Assembly: GCA_029379385.1 (NCBI GenBank)
Contig: CM055605.1
Span: 13,861,001 to 13,925,000, forward strand
From: Quillaja saponaria
Taxonomy: Eukaryota > Streptophyta > Magnoliopsida > Fabales > Quillajaceae
Length of the DNA: 64,000 bases
Reading direction: 5' to 3'
Under the pieces are notes generated by a model that searched no databases, was not told the DNA's origin, and worked only from the letters and a program-made list of their open reading frames with translations. A program made the translations under genes and the position numbers. Below, piece by piece: positions 11,891 to 23,217 of this stretch (position 1 is its first letter; the number at the start of each line of letters is the position of its first letter).

Positions 11891-12783
11891 ACAAATTTTT
11901 ATTTATTTTTAACTCATGCTTGTGAACCTAAACCTTTAATATGTTCCCTTTTTCCCTAGCCAAGGAATAGTAGAGCATGTGTACCTTATTATGAACATTG
12001 GCTTATGGTTGGATTCATGAAAAAGGTTGTTATATAATGGGAATTGATTATAAATTCAGTTATCAAGAAAAAAGAAGAACAATTCCAAGTTGTTTATGAA
12101 AAAAAAATAAAAAAAATGATGACCAAATGTGTATAAAGGTGGAAAAGGAAGAAAGAAAGTCAGAAGAATCTCGATATTTGTGCTTAATTTCCTATGATAA
12201 ATTTGTGAACATTAAGTTTATATGCTATTGAGTTCATTATCTTTTTATGCTTTGCTAGGTTGTTTTGTTTTTTTTTAACCTTTTCTTTTACCTTTTTCTT
12301 ACCTACTCTTTTAGCCTAGCCCTATTACAACCTTGAATAAAGACCTTTTGATTCATGTTATGCATGTGACATGGTAGAGGAGATGCGATTGAAGAGCAAG
12401 CTTATTGTAGATCATAACATTGATTGAATTTGAGTTTAAACACTTGAGTGTTAGAGTGTATACTATTAAGAGGACCTGTTATTTTGGTATGACATGCATT
12501 TTATTTAAGTCTTTAAACTAAAAAGGGTTTTAAAATTATTAAGTTTTCAAATTCATGAAAATATTCTTGCTTATAATGCTTATACTCTTTGAGATTGTTA
12601 GGAGATTAGAAGTGGAGTTGAGTGCATTGAAGGTCTTCATATACTGTTTGCCTTTTGTTTTCTATTTCTTAGGTTTAATTTCTTTTCCAATTTTTCAGTT
12701 TTTGATTTTGAGCATTGTTAGTTTCAACTTTGTCTTTTCTTTTCCTTGCTCGAGGACGTGCAAGTACTAAGTGTGGGGGAATT
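11891..12783 (+). mobile_element. G0: 3' non-coding end of an upstream gypsy copy
   Basis: The stretch CTTGTGAACCTAAACCTTT...CCAAGGAATAG...ACCTTATTATGA (11,925-12,010) matches G2 upstream of LTR-C (39,435-39,520). The segment ends in GAGGACGTGCAAGTACTAA and a purine tract GTGTGGGGGA just before LTR-A. Its gag-pol is gone; EPRV segment 1 lies where it would be. The region 12,020-12,760, about 680 bp longer than in G2, holds no recognisable gene. Confidence 0.7.
12771..12783 (+). promoter_or_regulatory. Polypurine tract before LTR-A
   Basis: GTGTGGGGGAATT ends one base before the LTR start TGATACAC. This is the position of the plus-strand primer of LTR retrotransposons. Confidence 0.65.
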
Positions 12784-13090
12784 TGATACACTCATATTAT
12801 TCTATCTTTTTTAGTACCCTATTCTTAGTCTTTTATGCATATTTTATGTCTTACTTTAGTTTACTTATCATGTTTTGTGTAAAAATATGCTTTGTAGTGG
12901 CAATAAAGGATTTCTATATGAGGAATCCAACTATGACAAGGCATTTTGTTGGGATTAAGATTGAAAGAAGATCACAAGATCAGATTAGAATATTCAAATT
13001 TTGGATAGAATAGGAAGTGCAAATCTAATTAAGGAATTAGATATTACATAGGAAAAGACTCATTCTAGGAGTCATTGCCATCCCTACACT

Positions 13091-13100
13091 CTATAAATAA
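13091..13100 (+). promoter_or_regulatory. TATA box in LTR-A
   Basis: CTATAAATAA. The same site is present in LTR-C (about 39,949), in LTR-D (about 41,145), degenerate in LTR-B (about 22,341), and inverted in LTR-E (about 59,240). Confidence 0.6.
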
Positions 13101-13999
13101 GGGAAGTATAGGTCTGATTGAGAAGTACCTTTACATGCACTTTTCTTCTCTCTCAAAATTTCAACAATGAACATAATATTTTCTTTTCAATGCATGATGA
13201 TGCTAGCTTAAGTTTTTGTTCAATTGCAAGAGTTAAGTAACCTTGACTTATGAAGCTACTTTGAGAATATGTTTTCAAAAGGAAATCTGATGTTATACAC
13301 AAATGCAAGTGTTCATGTTTTTCTTGGTTAATTGCTCAATGATTATATGTTTTTAGTTTGTTATGATGTACACTTGATAGATTGATACATGTAATCTGGT
13401 GCTAGTTAATTGATTAGTGTCTTTGCTAACATGAGTAGTAAAAGTGACACTTGAATTAAATATGAATTTATTTGAGTGTGGCTTCGAAAAATCTGATCTA
13501 GACTAAGTTAATGCCGCTTGTGTGTTAATTGTTTAGAATCAATTGCACCTATTTATTTTGTCATGCTTTCACTTAATTGAATCCATAACGATTGATGAGG
13601 GTTATTATATGATTAGTGTTAGTTATTCCTCTTGACCTAAGCAACAAAGAGGTAAGGATAGATAGGAAAGACTTGTTTCCATGCACATGTGCATTTTCAG
13701 ATTGGTATTTGTTTTTTTTCAATGATTAATAACTCATGAATCTTGGCGAAAACTTCTTCGTTGTTGTGCCCTACAAATCTTTGGTTGTTTGCTTAGTTTA
13801 GTAAATTTCGACCAACAATAGTTTTTTTTAGAATTTAATTCTCTTGTTTTTCTTGCTTCGCTATTTTAATTTAGTTTAGATCAAAGATCAACACCCCATT
13901 TATTTACTTTGCTGTTTTGAGTGCATATTAGTTAGTTTGCATATTTATAGTATATTATCATCGCAACCTTTTTTACAACTCCATTCATTTTTATACATC

Positions 14000-14017
14000 T
14001 ATTTTGTTTTATATTTT
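14000..14017. repeat. 18 bp target-site duplication, left copy
   Basis: TATTTTGTTTTATATTTT is repeated exactly at 17,194-17,211 and brackets the RTE element. Confidence 0.9.
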
Positions 14018-14110
14018 AACTCCGCCAGAGGTTACTCTACCGGTCCCAAGCCCGGATAAAGGAGGAGGGTTGCGATAGGTTGACGGCCAGCGTAAAACTA
14101 GTCAAACCCT

Positions 14111-14887
14111 ATGATGATGAATCCTACCGAGTATTCGTTGGGGCGTAACCCTCTTAGCGACGTGCTGCATCGGATCCCGGGTGTAGTGAAAAATGAGCAA
14201 GGGCTGGGTCGTCACATCCTTAGTGGCGCGCCACATCGGCGCCCGGGTGTGGTGCAAAATGAGCAAGGGTTCTCGCATCGAGGGCGGGTGCGGGTAAAGA
14301 AGCTAGTCCAGGGTAAGATTCGCATAGCTACTTGGAACATAGGGACTATTACTGGTAAATTGAGAGAGCTAGTAGATACTATGAGTAGAAGGAGGATTAA
14401 TATTGCTTGTTTGCAAGAAACTAAGTGGGTAGGAGAAAAGGCTAGAGAGATAGAGAGAACAGGATTCAAGATGTGGTATACTGGTAAGACTAGAAATAGG
14501 AATGGAGTGGCGATTTTTGTTGATGGAAATTTGAAGGACGAGGTTGTAGAAATCAAGAGGAAAAGTGATAGAATAATTTTAGTGAAATTAATGATAGACG
14601 AGGAGACATTTAATATCATTAGCGCTTATGCTCCCCAAATAGGATTGGAAGAATCTACTAAGAAGGCTTTTTGGGAAGATTTAGAGGAGATAGTTCAAGA
14701 AGTACCATTAGGTGAGAAATTGTTTATTGGTGCTGATTTGAACGGTCATGTAGGAAGTACTAATGAGGGCTTTGAGCGCGTACATGGAGGATATGGTTAT
14801 GGCGTTAAGAATGAGGGTGGAGAGTCTATTTTAGATTTTGCAATTGCGTATGACCTGATTTTAGCTAACACGTTCTTTAAAAAATGA
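14111..14887 (+). pseudogene. RTE ORF part 1: APE-type endonuclease
   Basis: An N-terminal 65 or so residues contain a twofold repeat (NPLSDVLHRIPGVVKNEQG and a diverged second copy). The EN domain follows: RIATWNIGT, LQETKW (catalytic Glu), GVAIFVD, IISAYAP, FIGADLNGHVG (metal-binding D-N). The enzyme nicks target DNA for target-primed reverse transcription. The last EN motif lies after the TGA stop at 14,885-14,887, where the frame continues ESHLITFSSGPNKSQIDFVM (SQIDFV block). The stop is probably CGA to TGA. Confidence 0.9.
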
Positions 14888-15515
14888 GAGTCGCACTTAA
14901 TCACCTTTAGTAGCGGACCGAATAAGAGCCAAATAGACTTTGTTATGACTAGAAAGGCTAATAGAGCTGTTTGTAAGGATTGTAAGGTTTTACCCGGCTA
15001 GTGTTTTAGTGTCTCAGCATAAACTTATGGTTGTGGATGTTGGCGTTAAGTGGCGGAAGCAAAAGTATAGAAGTAATAAGTGTATTAAGACTAGATGGTG
15101 GAATTTGAATGGAGGGAAGATGGCTCTTTTTAAAGATAAAATGTTACAGGGTGATCCTTGGAGGGTGGAGGGTGAGCCTAACATGATTTGGGATGAGATG
15201 GCGAGTCGTATCAGGAATACGGCTAGAGAGGTGTTAGGAGAAAGTAGAGGACGTGGACCTCCGACTAAGGAGACATGGTGGTGGAATGAAGAAGTTCAAC
15301 AAGCTATTAAAGCTAAAAAAGAGTGTTATAAAAGATTACACAAGTGTAGAAATGAAGATAATTATAAATGTTTTAGACAAGCTAGGAAAGATGCTAAGAA
15401 AGCGGTTAAGGAAGCCAGAGGCAAGGCTTGCGAAGGACTTTACCAAAAGTTAGAGACAAAGGATGGAGAGAAAGATATCTATAGGATTGCCAAGCAAAGG
15501 GAAAAGACGAACTAA
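14888..15515 (+). pseudogene. RTE ORF part 2: end of EN and EN-RT spacer
   Basis: The EN frame runs past the 14,885 stop to about 15,000 and is broken by a frameshift near 15,000-15,010. The frame from 15,009 (MSQHKLMVVDVGVKW) then continues through a Lys-rich spacer (KAKKECYKRLHK, REKTN) to a stop at 15,513. A further frameshift near 15,510 leads into the RT. The spacer is rich in Lys/Arg/Glu and probably helical, as in related RTE proteins. Confidence 0.8.
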
Positions 15516-16488
15516 AGACCTAATTCGTATTAAGTGCATTAAGGATGAGGCTGATAGGGTTTTAGTTAAGGAAGACGAGATTAATGAGAGATTGCGAACT
15601 TATTTCGATATTTTATTTAATGAAGAGCCAAGGGGTGATTTTGGAGACCTTGATGTCACCTTTGATGATACGAACCGTCGATTTGTTCATCGGATTAGAG
15701 CTCAGGAGGTTAAAGAAGCTATGCATAAGATGAAGAATGGTAAGGCATTGGGCCCATATGATATTCCAATAGAAGTTTGGAGATGCCTAGTAGATATTGG
15801 AGTAACTTGGCTTACAAATCTTTTTAACAAGATTTTAGTAACCAAGAAAATGCCAGATGAGTGGAGGAAGAGTACATTAATCCCTATTTATAAGAATAAA
15901 TGAGATATTCAAAGTTGTTCGAATTATCGAGGTATAAAACTTATTAGCCATACAATGAAACTGTGGGAGAGAGTGATTGAGCGTAGGCTTAGGAATGAGA
16001 CTGTAGTTTCTGAGAATCAATTTGGCTTTATGCCTGGAAGATCTACAATGGAGGCTATTTTTCTACTTAGGAGATTAATGGAGAAATATAGAGAAAAGAA
16101 AAAGGATCTTCACATGGTCTTTATTGATCTAGAAAAAGCGTATGATAAGGTACCAAGACAAGTCTTGTGGTGGGTACTCGAGAAGAAAAAGGTCCCAACT
16201 AAATATGTAGAAGTTATTAAAGATATGTATGAAGGAGTATTGACTAGGGTGCGGACTGTAGATGGTATGACGGGAGAGTTCCCGATCACGATAGGTGTTC
16301 ACCAAGGTTCATCCTTAAGTCCTTACCTATTTGCGTTAGTCATGGATGAACTCACCTATAATATTCAAGATAGGGCTCCTTGGTGCATGTTGTTTGCCAA
16401 TGATATTGTGTTGGTAGACGAAACTAGGGAAGGTTTAAATTCTAAACTAGGAATGTGGCGGAATGCGTTAGAATCTAAAGGCCTTTGA
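15463..16488 (+). pseudogene. RTE ORF part 3: reverse transcriptase, catalytic Asp lost
   Basis: RT blocks in order: MKNGKALGPYDIPIEVWR (block 1), LIPIYKNK, then a TGA at 15,901-15,903, then [47 protein letters not shown] (first catalytic Asp), [18 protein letters not shown], and FANDIVLV in place of FADD. The changed codon is AAT at 16,399-16,401. Reverse transcription would be abolished even if the stops were absent. The frame ends at a TGA at 16,486-16,488, again at a likely former CGA. Confidence 0.9.
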
Positions 16489-17163
16489 TTGAGTCGGACA
16501 AAAACTGAATATATGGAGTGCAATTTCAGTAAAACTAGAGGAGGCCCGAATGATATAATTTTAGACGGTCAGACAATCCCTACTAAGGATGTGTTTAAGT
16601 ATTTAGGGTCATTTATACAAAAAGATGGGGCAATTGAGCATGATGTAAACCATAGGATTAAGGCAGGGTGGGTGAAGTGGCGGAGTGCTTCGGGAGTTTT
16701 ATGTGATCCTAAAATCCCGAATAGATTGAAATGGAAATTTTATAAGTCGGCAGTGAGACCAGCTATGCTGTATGGTACCGAATGTTGGGCAATTAAGAAG
16801 CAACATTCGCATAAGATGGGAGTAGCCGAAATGAGAATGTTAAGATGGATGACAGGACATACAAGAAAGGATAGAATAAGAAATGAGGAGATTCGTAGGA
16901 AGGTGGAAGTAGCACCTATTGAGGAGAAAATGAGGGAGAATCGTCTACGTTGGTTTGGACACATCCAACGTCAGCCAATGGACGCAATAGTTAAGCAAGG
17001 TGACATGGTCCAGGTGCCAGGTGTTAGACGAGGAAAGGGGAGACCGAAACTTACATGGGGGGCAGTCATCGAGAAAGATATGGCTGTACTAGGAATTAAT
17101 GAAAATCTTGTTTTGGATCGATGCGAATGGAGGAAAAGGATTCATATAGCCGACCCCAACTAG
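16489..17163 (+). pseudogene. RTE ORF part 4: C-terminal region
   Basis: The reading continues in the same frame (LSRTKTEYMECNFS, YLGSFIQKDG, RLKWKFYKSAVRPAMLYG.ECW, RMLRWMTGHTRKDRIRNEEIR, RENRLRWFGHIQRQP) and ends CEWRKRIHIADPN at 17,161-17,163. This is the standard C-terminus of plant RTE proteins. It is intact over 224 codons, showing the element is not very old. Confidence 0.9.
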
Positions 17164-17193
17164 TTTAGGATTTTAAGGCTTAGTTGAGTTGAG

Positions 17194-17211
17194 TATTTTG
17201 TTTTATATTTT
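17194..17211. repeat. 18 bp target-site duplication, right copy
   Basis: Exact repeat of 14,000-14,017. It directly follows the GTTGAGTTGAG tail of the RTE element. Confidence 0.9.
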
Positions 17212-17445
17212 CTTGCATTAGTTTGATTTACTTTTATAGCTCATTATAGTATTCGGCTAAGGATTTATACTTGAACTTCTTGTTCTCTTTTGCTTTGGTT
17301 CAATTTAATTAAATAAGAACTACTTACTTCAGTTGAATTTGATTAACTTAATTGTTTCTCTATGGGATTGATACCCTACTTATTGATACTACAAATATAG
17401 TCAGTTAGGTTTTAATTTGGTGAATATCGACGACTCATTAAATTT

Positions 17446-17461
17446 TTGCACCGTTGTTGGG
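17446..17461 (+). promoter_or_regulatory. G1 primer-binding site
   Basis: TTGCACCGTTGTTGGG starts a few bases after LTR-A. It is a decayed form of TGGCGCCGTTGCCGGG, complementary to the 3' end of plant tRNA-Asp, the primer used by Athila-type gypsy elements. Confidence 0.7.
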
Positions 17462-17599
17462 AAAAATAATCTTTTAATTTGATTTAAGCCAATGTTTTTG
17501 TTTAGTTTAAATCATTTGTACAGTTGTGTGTCCGATTTCAAAGAAGATAGACAACCCACCTTAGGGTACCTTATGCATTTCTATGAAGAGTAAGCCAAG

Positions 17600-18900
17600 G
17601 CAATCAATCGAACTTTACCACAAAGCCCAATTAAAGAGGTCAATCCTAGAATATGTGTAGTGAGAGATTTTACATCAGATCAGCCACAAATGTAGAGTTT
17701 GTGTCACAAAGACCACATCCTTTGGCTTTTGAATTGGAGGAAGAAATGACAACAATCCACGAACAAGTTGAAAACTTGGCCATTCGCAACCTTGCACTCT
17801 TAGGGAGCTCGCCACTCCTGATCTTGATCATCAACCTCTTTGCATTAATTTTCCTAATATTGATGTTCCTTTTGAGCTTAAATCTAGTTTTATTCACTTA
17901 CTTCCTACTTTTGTGGTTTCTCAGGTGAAAATCCATATAAGCATCTCAAGGAATTCCATTTAGTGTGCTCGAGCATGAAACCTAATGGTGTGACTGAGGA
18001 GCAAATCAAACTTTGAGCATTCCCATTCTCCTTGGGTGATGCAACAAAGAAGTGGCTATATTACATTCCCTCTAGCTCGATCACTACGTGGAATGAGTTG
18101 AAGCTGTTTTTCTTGGAGAAGTATTTTCTTACATCATGTGCTGCAAATATAAGAAAGGAAATATGTGGAATAAGGCAATACAATGGTGAAACCTTATGTG
18201 AGTATCGAGAAAGATTTAACAAGTTTTGTACTAGTTGGCATCATCATCAAATCTTTGATCAACTCCTCATCCAATACTTTTATGAGGGTTTGATGCCACA
18301 AGAAAAGAACATAATTAATGCCGCAAGTGGAGGGGCATTAGTTGACAAAACACCTGAGGCTGCAAAGCAATTAATATCCAACACGGCTGCCAATTCGTAA
18401 CAATTTGGAACTCGCATGGATGCAACTTCCAAAATGTAAATGAAGTAATCTCTAACCTTGAATAACAAGTTGGCAATCTTACTTCTCTTGTACGTTCTTT
18501 GGTTGTTGGAAATATGCAGCAAGTGAAAGCTTGTGGCATTTGCTTTAACCAAAGGCATCCAATCGATATGTGTCCTACAATGCAAGATAATCCCGTGGAA
18601 CAAGCTAATGCCATTGGTGGCATTTTTCCTGGACAACCAAAACATAAGTATGATCCATATTCTAACATATACAATCCTGGCAGGAGAGATCACTCTAATT
18701 TGTGGTATGGGAATCAACCATAACCACCCTTAAATGGAGGCTGAAACATCAACCCTCCTGGATTTCAAGTACAACCACAATATCAACCTAAACAACCCAC
18801 ACAACCAATGAATCCAATTCTAGTTCGTCTATGGAAGATATGATGAAAACAATGGAATCCAATACATTGGCCTTCCAACAAAGCATGATGTAATTCCAAC
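17600..18900 (+). pseudogene. G1 gag
   Basis: The capsid part reads VPFELKSSFIHLLPTF (about 17,865-17,910), KHLKEFHLVCSSMKPNGVTEEQIKL, a TGA, then AFPFSLGDATKKWLYYIPSSSITTWNELKLFFLEKYF (18,020-18,130) and RERFNKFC. This is the retrotransposon gag fold that forms the particle. Further on is a zinc knuckle, CGICFNQRHPIDMC (about 18,532-18,573), with the usual Gly replaced by Arg, followed by a Gln/Asn/Pro-rich tail. At least four stops and a frameshift near 17,925 break it. Confidence 0.85.
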
Positions 18901-19930
18901 AAGAAAAGAAGATAAGGAGAAGGAGATCTTAGAGATGTTTAGAAAGGTTGAAATCAATATTCCTCTCTTGGATGCAATTGAGCAAATCCCTCGGTATGCA
19001 AATTTTCTCAAGAAGTTGTGTACTAACAAAAGAAAATTCAACGGTAATGAAAGAGTAAGTGTGGGAGGAATGTATCTGCTATCATTCAAGCGAAACTCCC
19101 ACTTAAGGGAAAAATTCCTAGTTTGTTTTCTATTCCTTGTAAGATTGGTAATACTTGCTTTGAAAAGGCCATGTGTGACTTAGGAGCTTCAATTAGTGTA
19201 ATGCCAAAATCATTATATGACTCTCTTTGTCTTGGCTCTTTAAAAGAAATGGGTGTTATTATCCAATTTGCTGATCGTACATTTATTTATCCTTTGGGTT
19301 TGCTTAAAGATGTCTTAGTTTCAGTTCATGGTTGATTTTTCCCACTAATTTTTATATTCTTGACATCGAGGACGATGACTCACACACATCTACTACACTT
19401 TTTGTTAGGATGATCATTCCTTAAAACTACTAGAACTAAGTATGATGTTTTTTCTGGTACATTGTCTATGGAAGTTGATGGTAATGTTGTCAATATTCTT
19501 GATGCCATGAAGTTTGAAGAAGATAAACAACCTGTTATGTGTTTGGATGCTATTGACATTAATGTGCAACAAGTTTTTGATTTAAGTGGTTGTGATAAAT
19601 TGAATGTGGCTATAAGTCAAAGTTTTGATTCCACTTGCACAAAAGGAGAGGTTGCAATAGATGATGCTTTGTTTGTTTGGGTCATGGCCTTGCAAGTTGT
19701 GCCGTACAAGTATGGTGAAATTTTTTTATGATTTACCTATTTCTCACAAGAAACTTTACCCTCTGTTTTGCATGCACCCGAGCTTGAATTAAAACCTTTG
19801 CCTGATCATTTTAAGTATATGTTTTTTAAGTGAAAATATTACCTGTGATCATTGCAAAGAACTTAACAAATGTGCAAGAGGAAAGGCTTGTGTGGGTGAT
19901 TCGTGACCATAAAATTGTTGTTGGATGGAC
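18901..19930 (+). pseudogene. G1 protease and pre-RT spacer
   Basis: After EKEILEMFRKVEINIPLLDAI-type sequence (18,920-18,980) comes the aspartic protease, FEKAMCDLGASISVMPKSLYDSL (about 19,150-19,225), with the catalytic Asp in the C-DLGAS form usual for this lineage. It continues FADRTFIYPLGLLKDVLVSVHG to a stop at 19,333. The spacer ORF 19,462-19,731 (MKFEEDKQPVMCLDAIDIN) is typical of Athila-like polyproteins and of unknown function. Stops at 19,333 and 19,729 and several frameshifts inactivate it. Confidence 0.8.
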
Positions 19931-20640
19931 GTGAATTAGTCCTTCCATGTGTATGCATCGCATACTTTGGAAGAAAATTCGAAGCCAACAAGGGAGATGC
20001 AAAGGCGTCTCGACCCATCTATAATGGAGGTAGTCAAGGGAAAAATAATGAAGTTGCTTGATGCCGGAGTTATCTACCCTATTTTGGATAGCAAGTGGGT
20101 AAGTCCTATACATATGACTCCTAAAAAAACGAGAATTACTGTTGTGCAAAATAAAGGTAATGAACTTATGCCTAAGCGTGCTCAAAGTGGGTGGAGAATG
20201 TGTGTTGATTAGCACAAGCTGAATCAAGCATCACGTAATGATCACTTTCCTTTATCTTTCATGGGCCAAATAATCAGATTGTTGTCGCAACTGAAGATCA
20301 AGAAAATACTACTTTTACTTGACCCTTTGGTATGCATATAGAAGAATGCGTTTTGGTTTGTGTAATGCACTAACCATTTAGTAAAGATGTATGATGAGTA
20401 TATTTTTAGATTATGTAGAATGAATCATTGAATTTTTCTTAGATGATTTTACTTTCTTTTGATGTATGTTTGGAAAATCTTTCTCTTATTTTGAAAAGAT
20501 GCATGGAAACTAACCTTGTTTTGAATTATGAGAAGTGTTACTTTATGGTTGAATAAGGGATTGTAAAGAGCATGTAGTTTATGCTCGTGGTTTAGAAGTT
20601 GATAAATCTAAGATAGATATCATTTTGTCCTTATCTTATC
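19931..20640 (+). pseudogene. G1 reverse transcriptase, internally deleted
   Basis: The N-terminal RT block reads EMQRRLDPSIMEVVKGKIMKLLDAG, then SKWVSPIHM, GWRMCVD, a TAG, KLNQASRNDHFPLSFM (19,990-20,260). A deletion of several dozen bases at about 20,270 then removes the segment between FPLSFMGQ and NQIVVATEDQE, including the first catalytic Asp block found in G2. The FMDD block is degraded (about 20,435-20,460). Confidence 0.75.
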
Positions 20641-21065
20641 CCACTTATGGTTTCTATCAAAGATTTCTCTAAAAGTGCATTGCCCCTATGCAAGTTGCTG
20701 GCTAAAAATGTGGATTTCATGTTTAATGATGTTTGCAAACAAGAGTTCGATGAACTTAAGAGGAGATTAACTTCGGCCCCCATTGTTTAACCACCAAATT
20801 GGGATTTAAATTTCGAGATCATGTGTGACGCTAGTAATTACTCTGTTGGAGCTGTACTTGGCGAAAAAGCTAGGCGAAATTTGCATATCATTTCTTATGC
20901 ATCTTTTGCACAAGAAGGAATCAAAGCCTAGATTGATAAGATGGATCATGATTTTGCAAGAATTTGACCTTGAAATTAAGGACAAAAAATAAGCTGAAAA
21001 TTATGTATTTGATCACTTGAGTAGATTGTCAGACAAGCAAGTGGAGATTGAATTTGTGAGATAGT
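20641..21065 (+). pseudogene. G1 RT thumb and RNase H remnant
   Basis: FYQRFL-like sequence, KLLAKNVDFMFNDVCKQEFDELK (20,690-20,760), [29 protein letters not shown] (20,820-20,905) and [18 protein letters not shown] (20,925-20,985). The tract around AALRHLL is deleted compared with G2. RNase H degrades the RNA of the cDNA hybrid; this copy cannot do so. Confidence 0.75.
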
Positions 21066-22195
21066 GTTTTCCTAATGAGAAGTTGTATGCTATGTATGAC
21101 ATTTGGCCATGGTATGCTGATTTGGTTAACTTTTTAGTTACCAAAGAATTTCCTCAAGGTTTGTCCAAATCTCAAAAAAATAAGGTTAAAGCTAATGCTA
21201 AATATAATGTTGAGGATGACCCATAAGAAGGTGTGTACCCCAATGTGAGTATAATTCTATCCTTTACCTTCTGCCATTCTTATGCTTGTGGATGGCATTT
21301 TGATGCGAAAAGAACATTTCATAAGGTTACATGTGGTTTTTATTGGCCTACCTTGTTTAAATATGCATATACTTTTGCAAATCATGTGAACGATGCCCAA
21401 AGAACAGGTAGCATAACTCATTATGATTAAATGCCTTTAACAGGTAGTATAAGTATGTGAAATCTTTGATGTGGGGTATTGATTTCATGGGTTCTTTTCC
21501 CTCTTCTTTTGGAAATATTTACATCGTGCTTGCTGTGGATTATATTTCTAAATGGGTTGAAGCTAAGGCTACACGTACTGATGATACTAAAGGTTGTTGT
21601 GGATTTTGTTAAAACTCACATGTTTGACAGATTTAGAATACCCAAGGCAGTCATTATTGATTGTGGCAAACATATTTGTAATTCGAAAATACAACATTAT
21701 TAAATGCACCTCCACAGCTTACCATCCTTAAACAAGTGGCCAAGCTAAAATTTCTATGAGAGATCAAATCAATCCTTGAAAAGACGGTGCAACCAAATAG
21801 AAAAGATTGGAGCTTAAGGTTGAATGATGCTCTATGGGCTTATAGGACTATATATAAATCACCTATTGGAATGTCTCCATACAGGTTAACAATGTGAACT
21901 TAGATGCTACTAGACATAGGAAGTTGCAATTGCAAGAGTTGGAAGAAAGAAGGAACGATGCCTACAATAATGGAAGGATTTACAAGGAAAAGACTAAGGC
22001 ATTCCATGACAAAGTGATTTCGAGAAAAAAATTTCAAATTGGGCCAAAAGTTCTCTTGTTTCATTCATGACTAATGCTCTTTCCAGGTAAGTTATGTTCT
22101 CAATGGATTGGACCTTTTGTTGTTAGTAATATCTTTCCTCATGGTGCAGCTGAAATTCAAAGCTTAGAAACAAGCATAGTGTTCAAGGAATTGTA
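21066..22195 (+). pseudogene. G1 integrase, broken, fused to LTR-B
   Basis: [20 protein letters not shown] (21,110-21,175), an HHCC zinc-finger remnant (ACGWHFDAKRTFHKVTCGFYWPTL), [23 protein letters not shown] (21,475-21,545), DRFRIPKAVIIDCGKHICN (21,625-21,685), then a deletion of about 20 bp, then TSTAYHP.TSGQAKIS. The third catalytic position is Lys (QAK), not Glu, as in G2. Sequence runs to PHGAAEIQSLETSIVFK (22,140-22,185) and then passes directly into LTR-B sequence. Confidence 0.8.
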
Positions 22196-23196
22196 TTGTG
22201 ATTAGGATTGAAAGAAGATCACAAGATCAGATTAGAATATTCAAATCTTGGATAGAATAGGAAATGCATATCTGATTAAGGAATTAGATATTAAGTAGGA
22301 AGAGACTCCTTCTTGTTTAGAAGTCATTGCCACCCCTATAATCTATAAACAGGGGAAGTATAGGTCTAATTGAGAAGTACCATTACATGTAATATGATGC
22401 TAGTTAATTGATTAATGTCTTTGCATGGTTAATTAACATGAGTAGTAAAAGTAGCACTTGAATTAAATCTGAGTTTATTTGAGTGTCGCTTAGAAAATCT
22501 AATCTAGACTAAGTTAATGCCGCTTGTGTGTTAATTGTTTAGAATCAATTGCACCTATCTAGTTCGTAATGCTTTCATGTAATTAAGTCCATAATGCTTA
22601 ATGAGGGTTATTATGTGATTAGTGTTAGTTATTTTGCTTGACCTAATTAACAAAGAGGTAAGGATATGTAGGAAAGACTTGTTTCCATGGTTGATTTGCA
22701 TGCATATGTGTATATTCAGATTGACATTTGTTTTTTCTTGGTGAAAACTTCTTTGCAGTTGAGTCTTGCAAATCTTTGGTTGTTTGCTTAGTTTAGCAAG
22801 TTTCTACAGAAAATTATTTTTTTACAATTAGAATTTAATTCTCTTGTTTTTCTTGCTTGCTTAGCCATTTTAATTTAGTTTAGATCAAATATCAACACCC
22901 CATTGGTTTACTTTGCTGCTTTGAGTACAAATTAGTTAGTTTGCATATTTCTAGCATATTATCATCACAACCTGTTTTAGAACTCCATTCATTTTATAGA
23001 TTTGTTTTATTTTCTATTTTCATGCACTAGTTTGATTTACTTTTATTGCTCTTTTGCTTTGGTTCAATTTAATTAAATAAAAACTACTTGCTTGAGTTGA
23101 ATTTGATTAACTTAATTGTGTGGGATCGATACCCTACTTACTATACTACAAATATAGTTAGTTATTTTTAATTTGGTGAACATCGACGACTCATCA
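22184..23196 (+). repeat. LTR-B, 5'-truncated, shared by G1 and G2
   Basis: It aligns with LTR-A from about LTR position 153 (GATTAGGATTGAAAGAAGATCAC) to the terminal GACGACTCATCA. The first 150 bp and the G1 3' region (end of integrase, polypurine tract) are missing. Integrase sequence GTGTTCAAGG joins LTR sequence CAAGGAATT over the shared CAAGG (22,184-22,188). The TATA box is degenerate (ATCTATAAACAGGG). Confidence 0.85.
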
Positions 23197-23200
23197 AATT

Positions 23201-23217
23201 TTGGCACTGCCGAGGAA
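23201..23217 (+). promoter_or_regulatory. G2 primer-binding site
   Basis: TTGGCACTGCCGAGGAA, a decayed tRNA-Asp-type PBS four bases after the LTR-B end. Confidence 0.65.

Larger units (their letters stand above)
14018..17193 (+). mobile_element. RTE-clade non-LTR retrotransposon, nearly full length, inactive
   Basis: It starts AACTCCGCCAGAGG and has a GC-richer 5' leader, one long ORF (EN-RT) cut into four pieces, and a short repetitive tail (TTAGTTGAGTTGAG) instead of poly(A). Such microsatellite-like tails are typical of RTE elements. In host annotations these ORFs are often mislabelled as craniofacial development protein 2. Its base composition differs visibly from the flanking LTR. An exact 18 bp duplication marks the insertion. 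It is the best-delimited element in the window. Confidence 0.93.
12784..17440 (+). repeat. LTR-A of the gypsy family, interrupted by an RTE LINE
   Basis: It begins TGATACACTCAT and ends GACGACTCATTA (TCATCA in the sister copies). The TGAT...ATCA ends are inverted. Without the 3.19 kb insertion it is about 1.46 kb, close to LTR-C (1.40 kb). A TATA box (CTATAAATAA) lies at 13,091-13,100. It is preceded by a polypurine tract and followed by a PBS, so it serves at once as the 3' end of G0 and the 5' end of G1. Confidence 0.85.

Noticed and set aside
14212..14619. Minus-strand frame of 135 codons
   Set aside because: It is antisense to the RTE endonuclease, which has clear motifs on plus.
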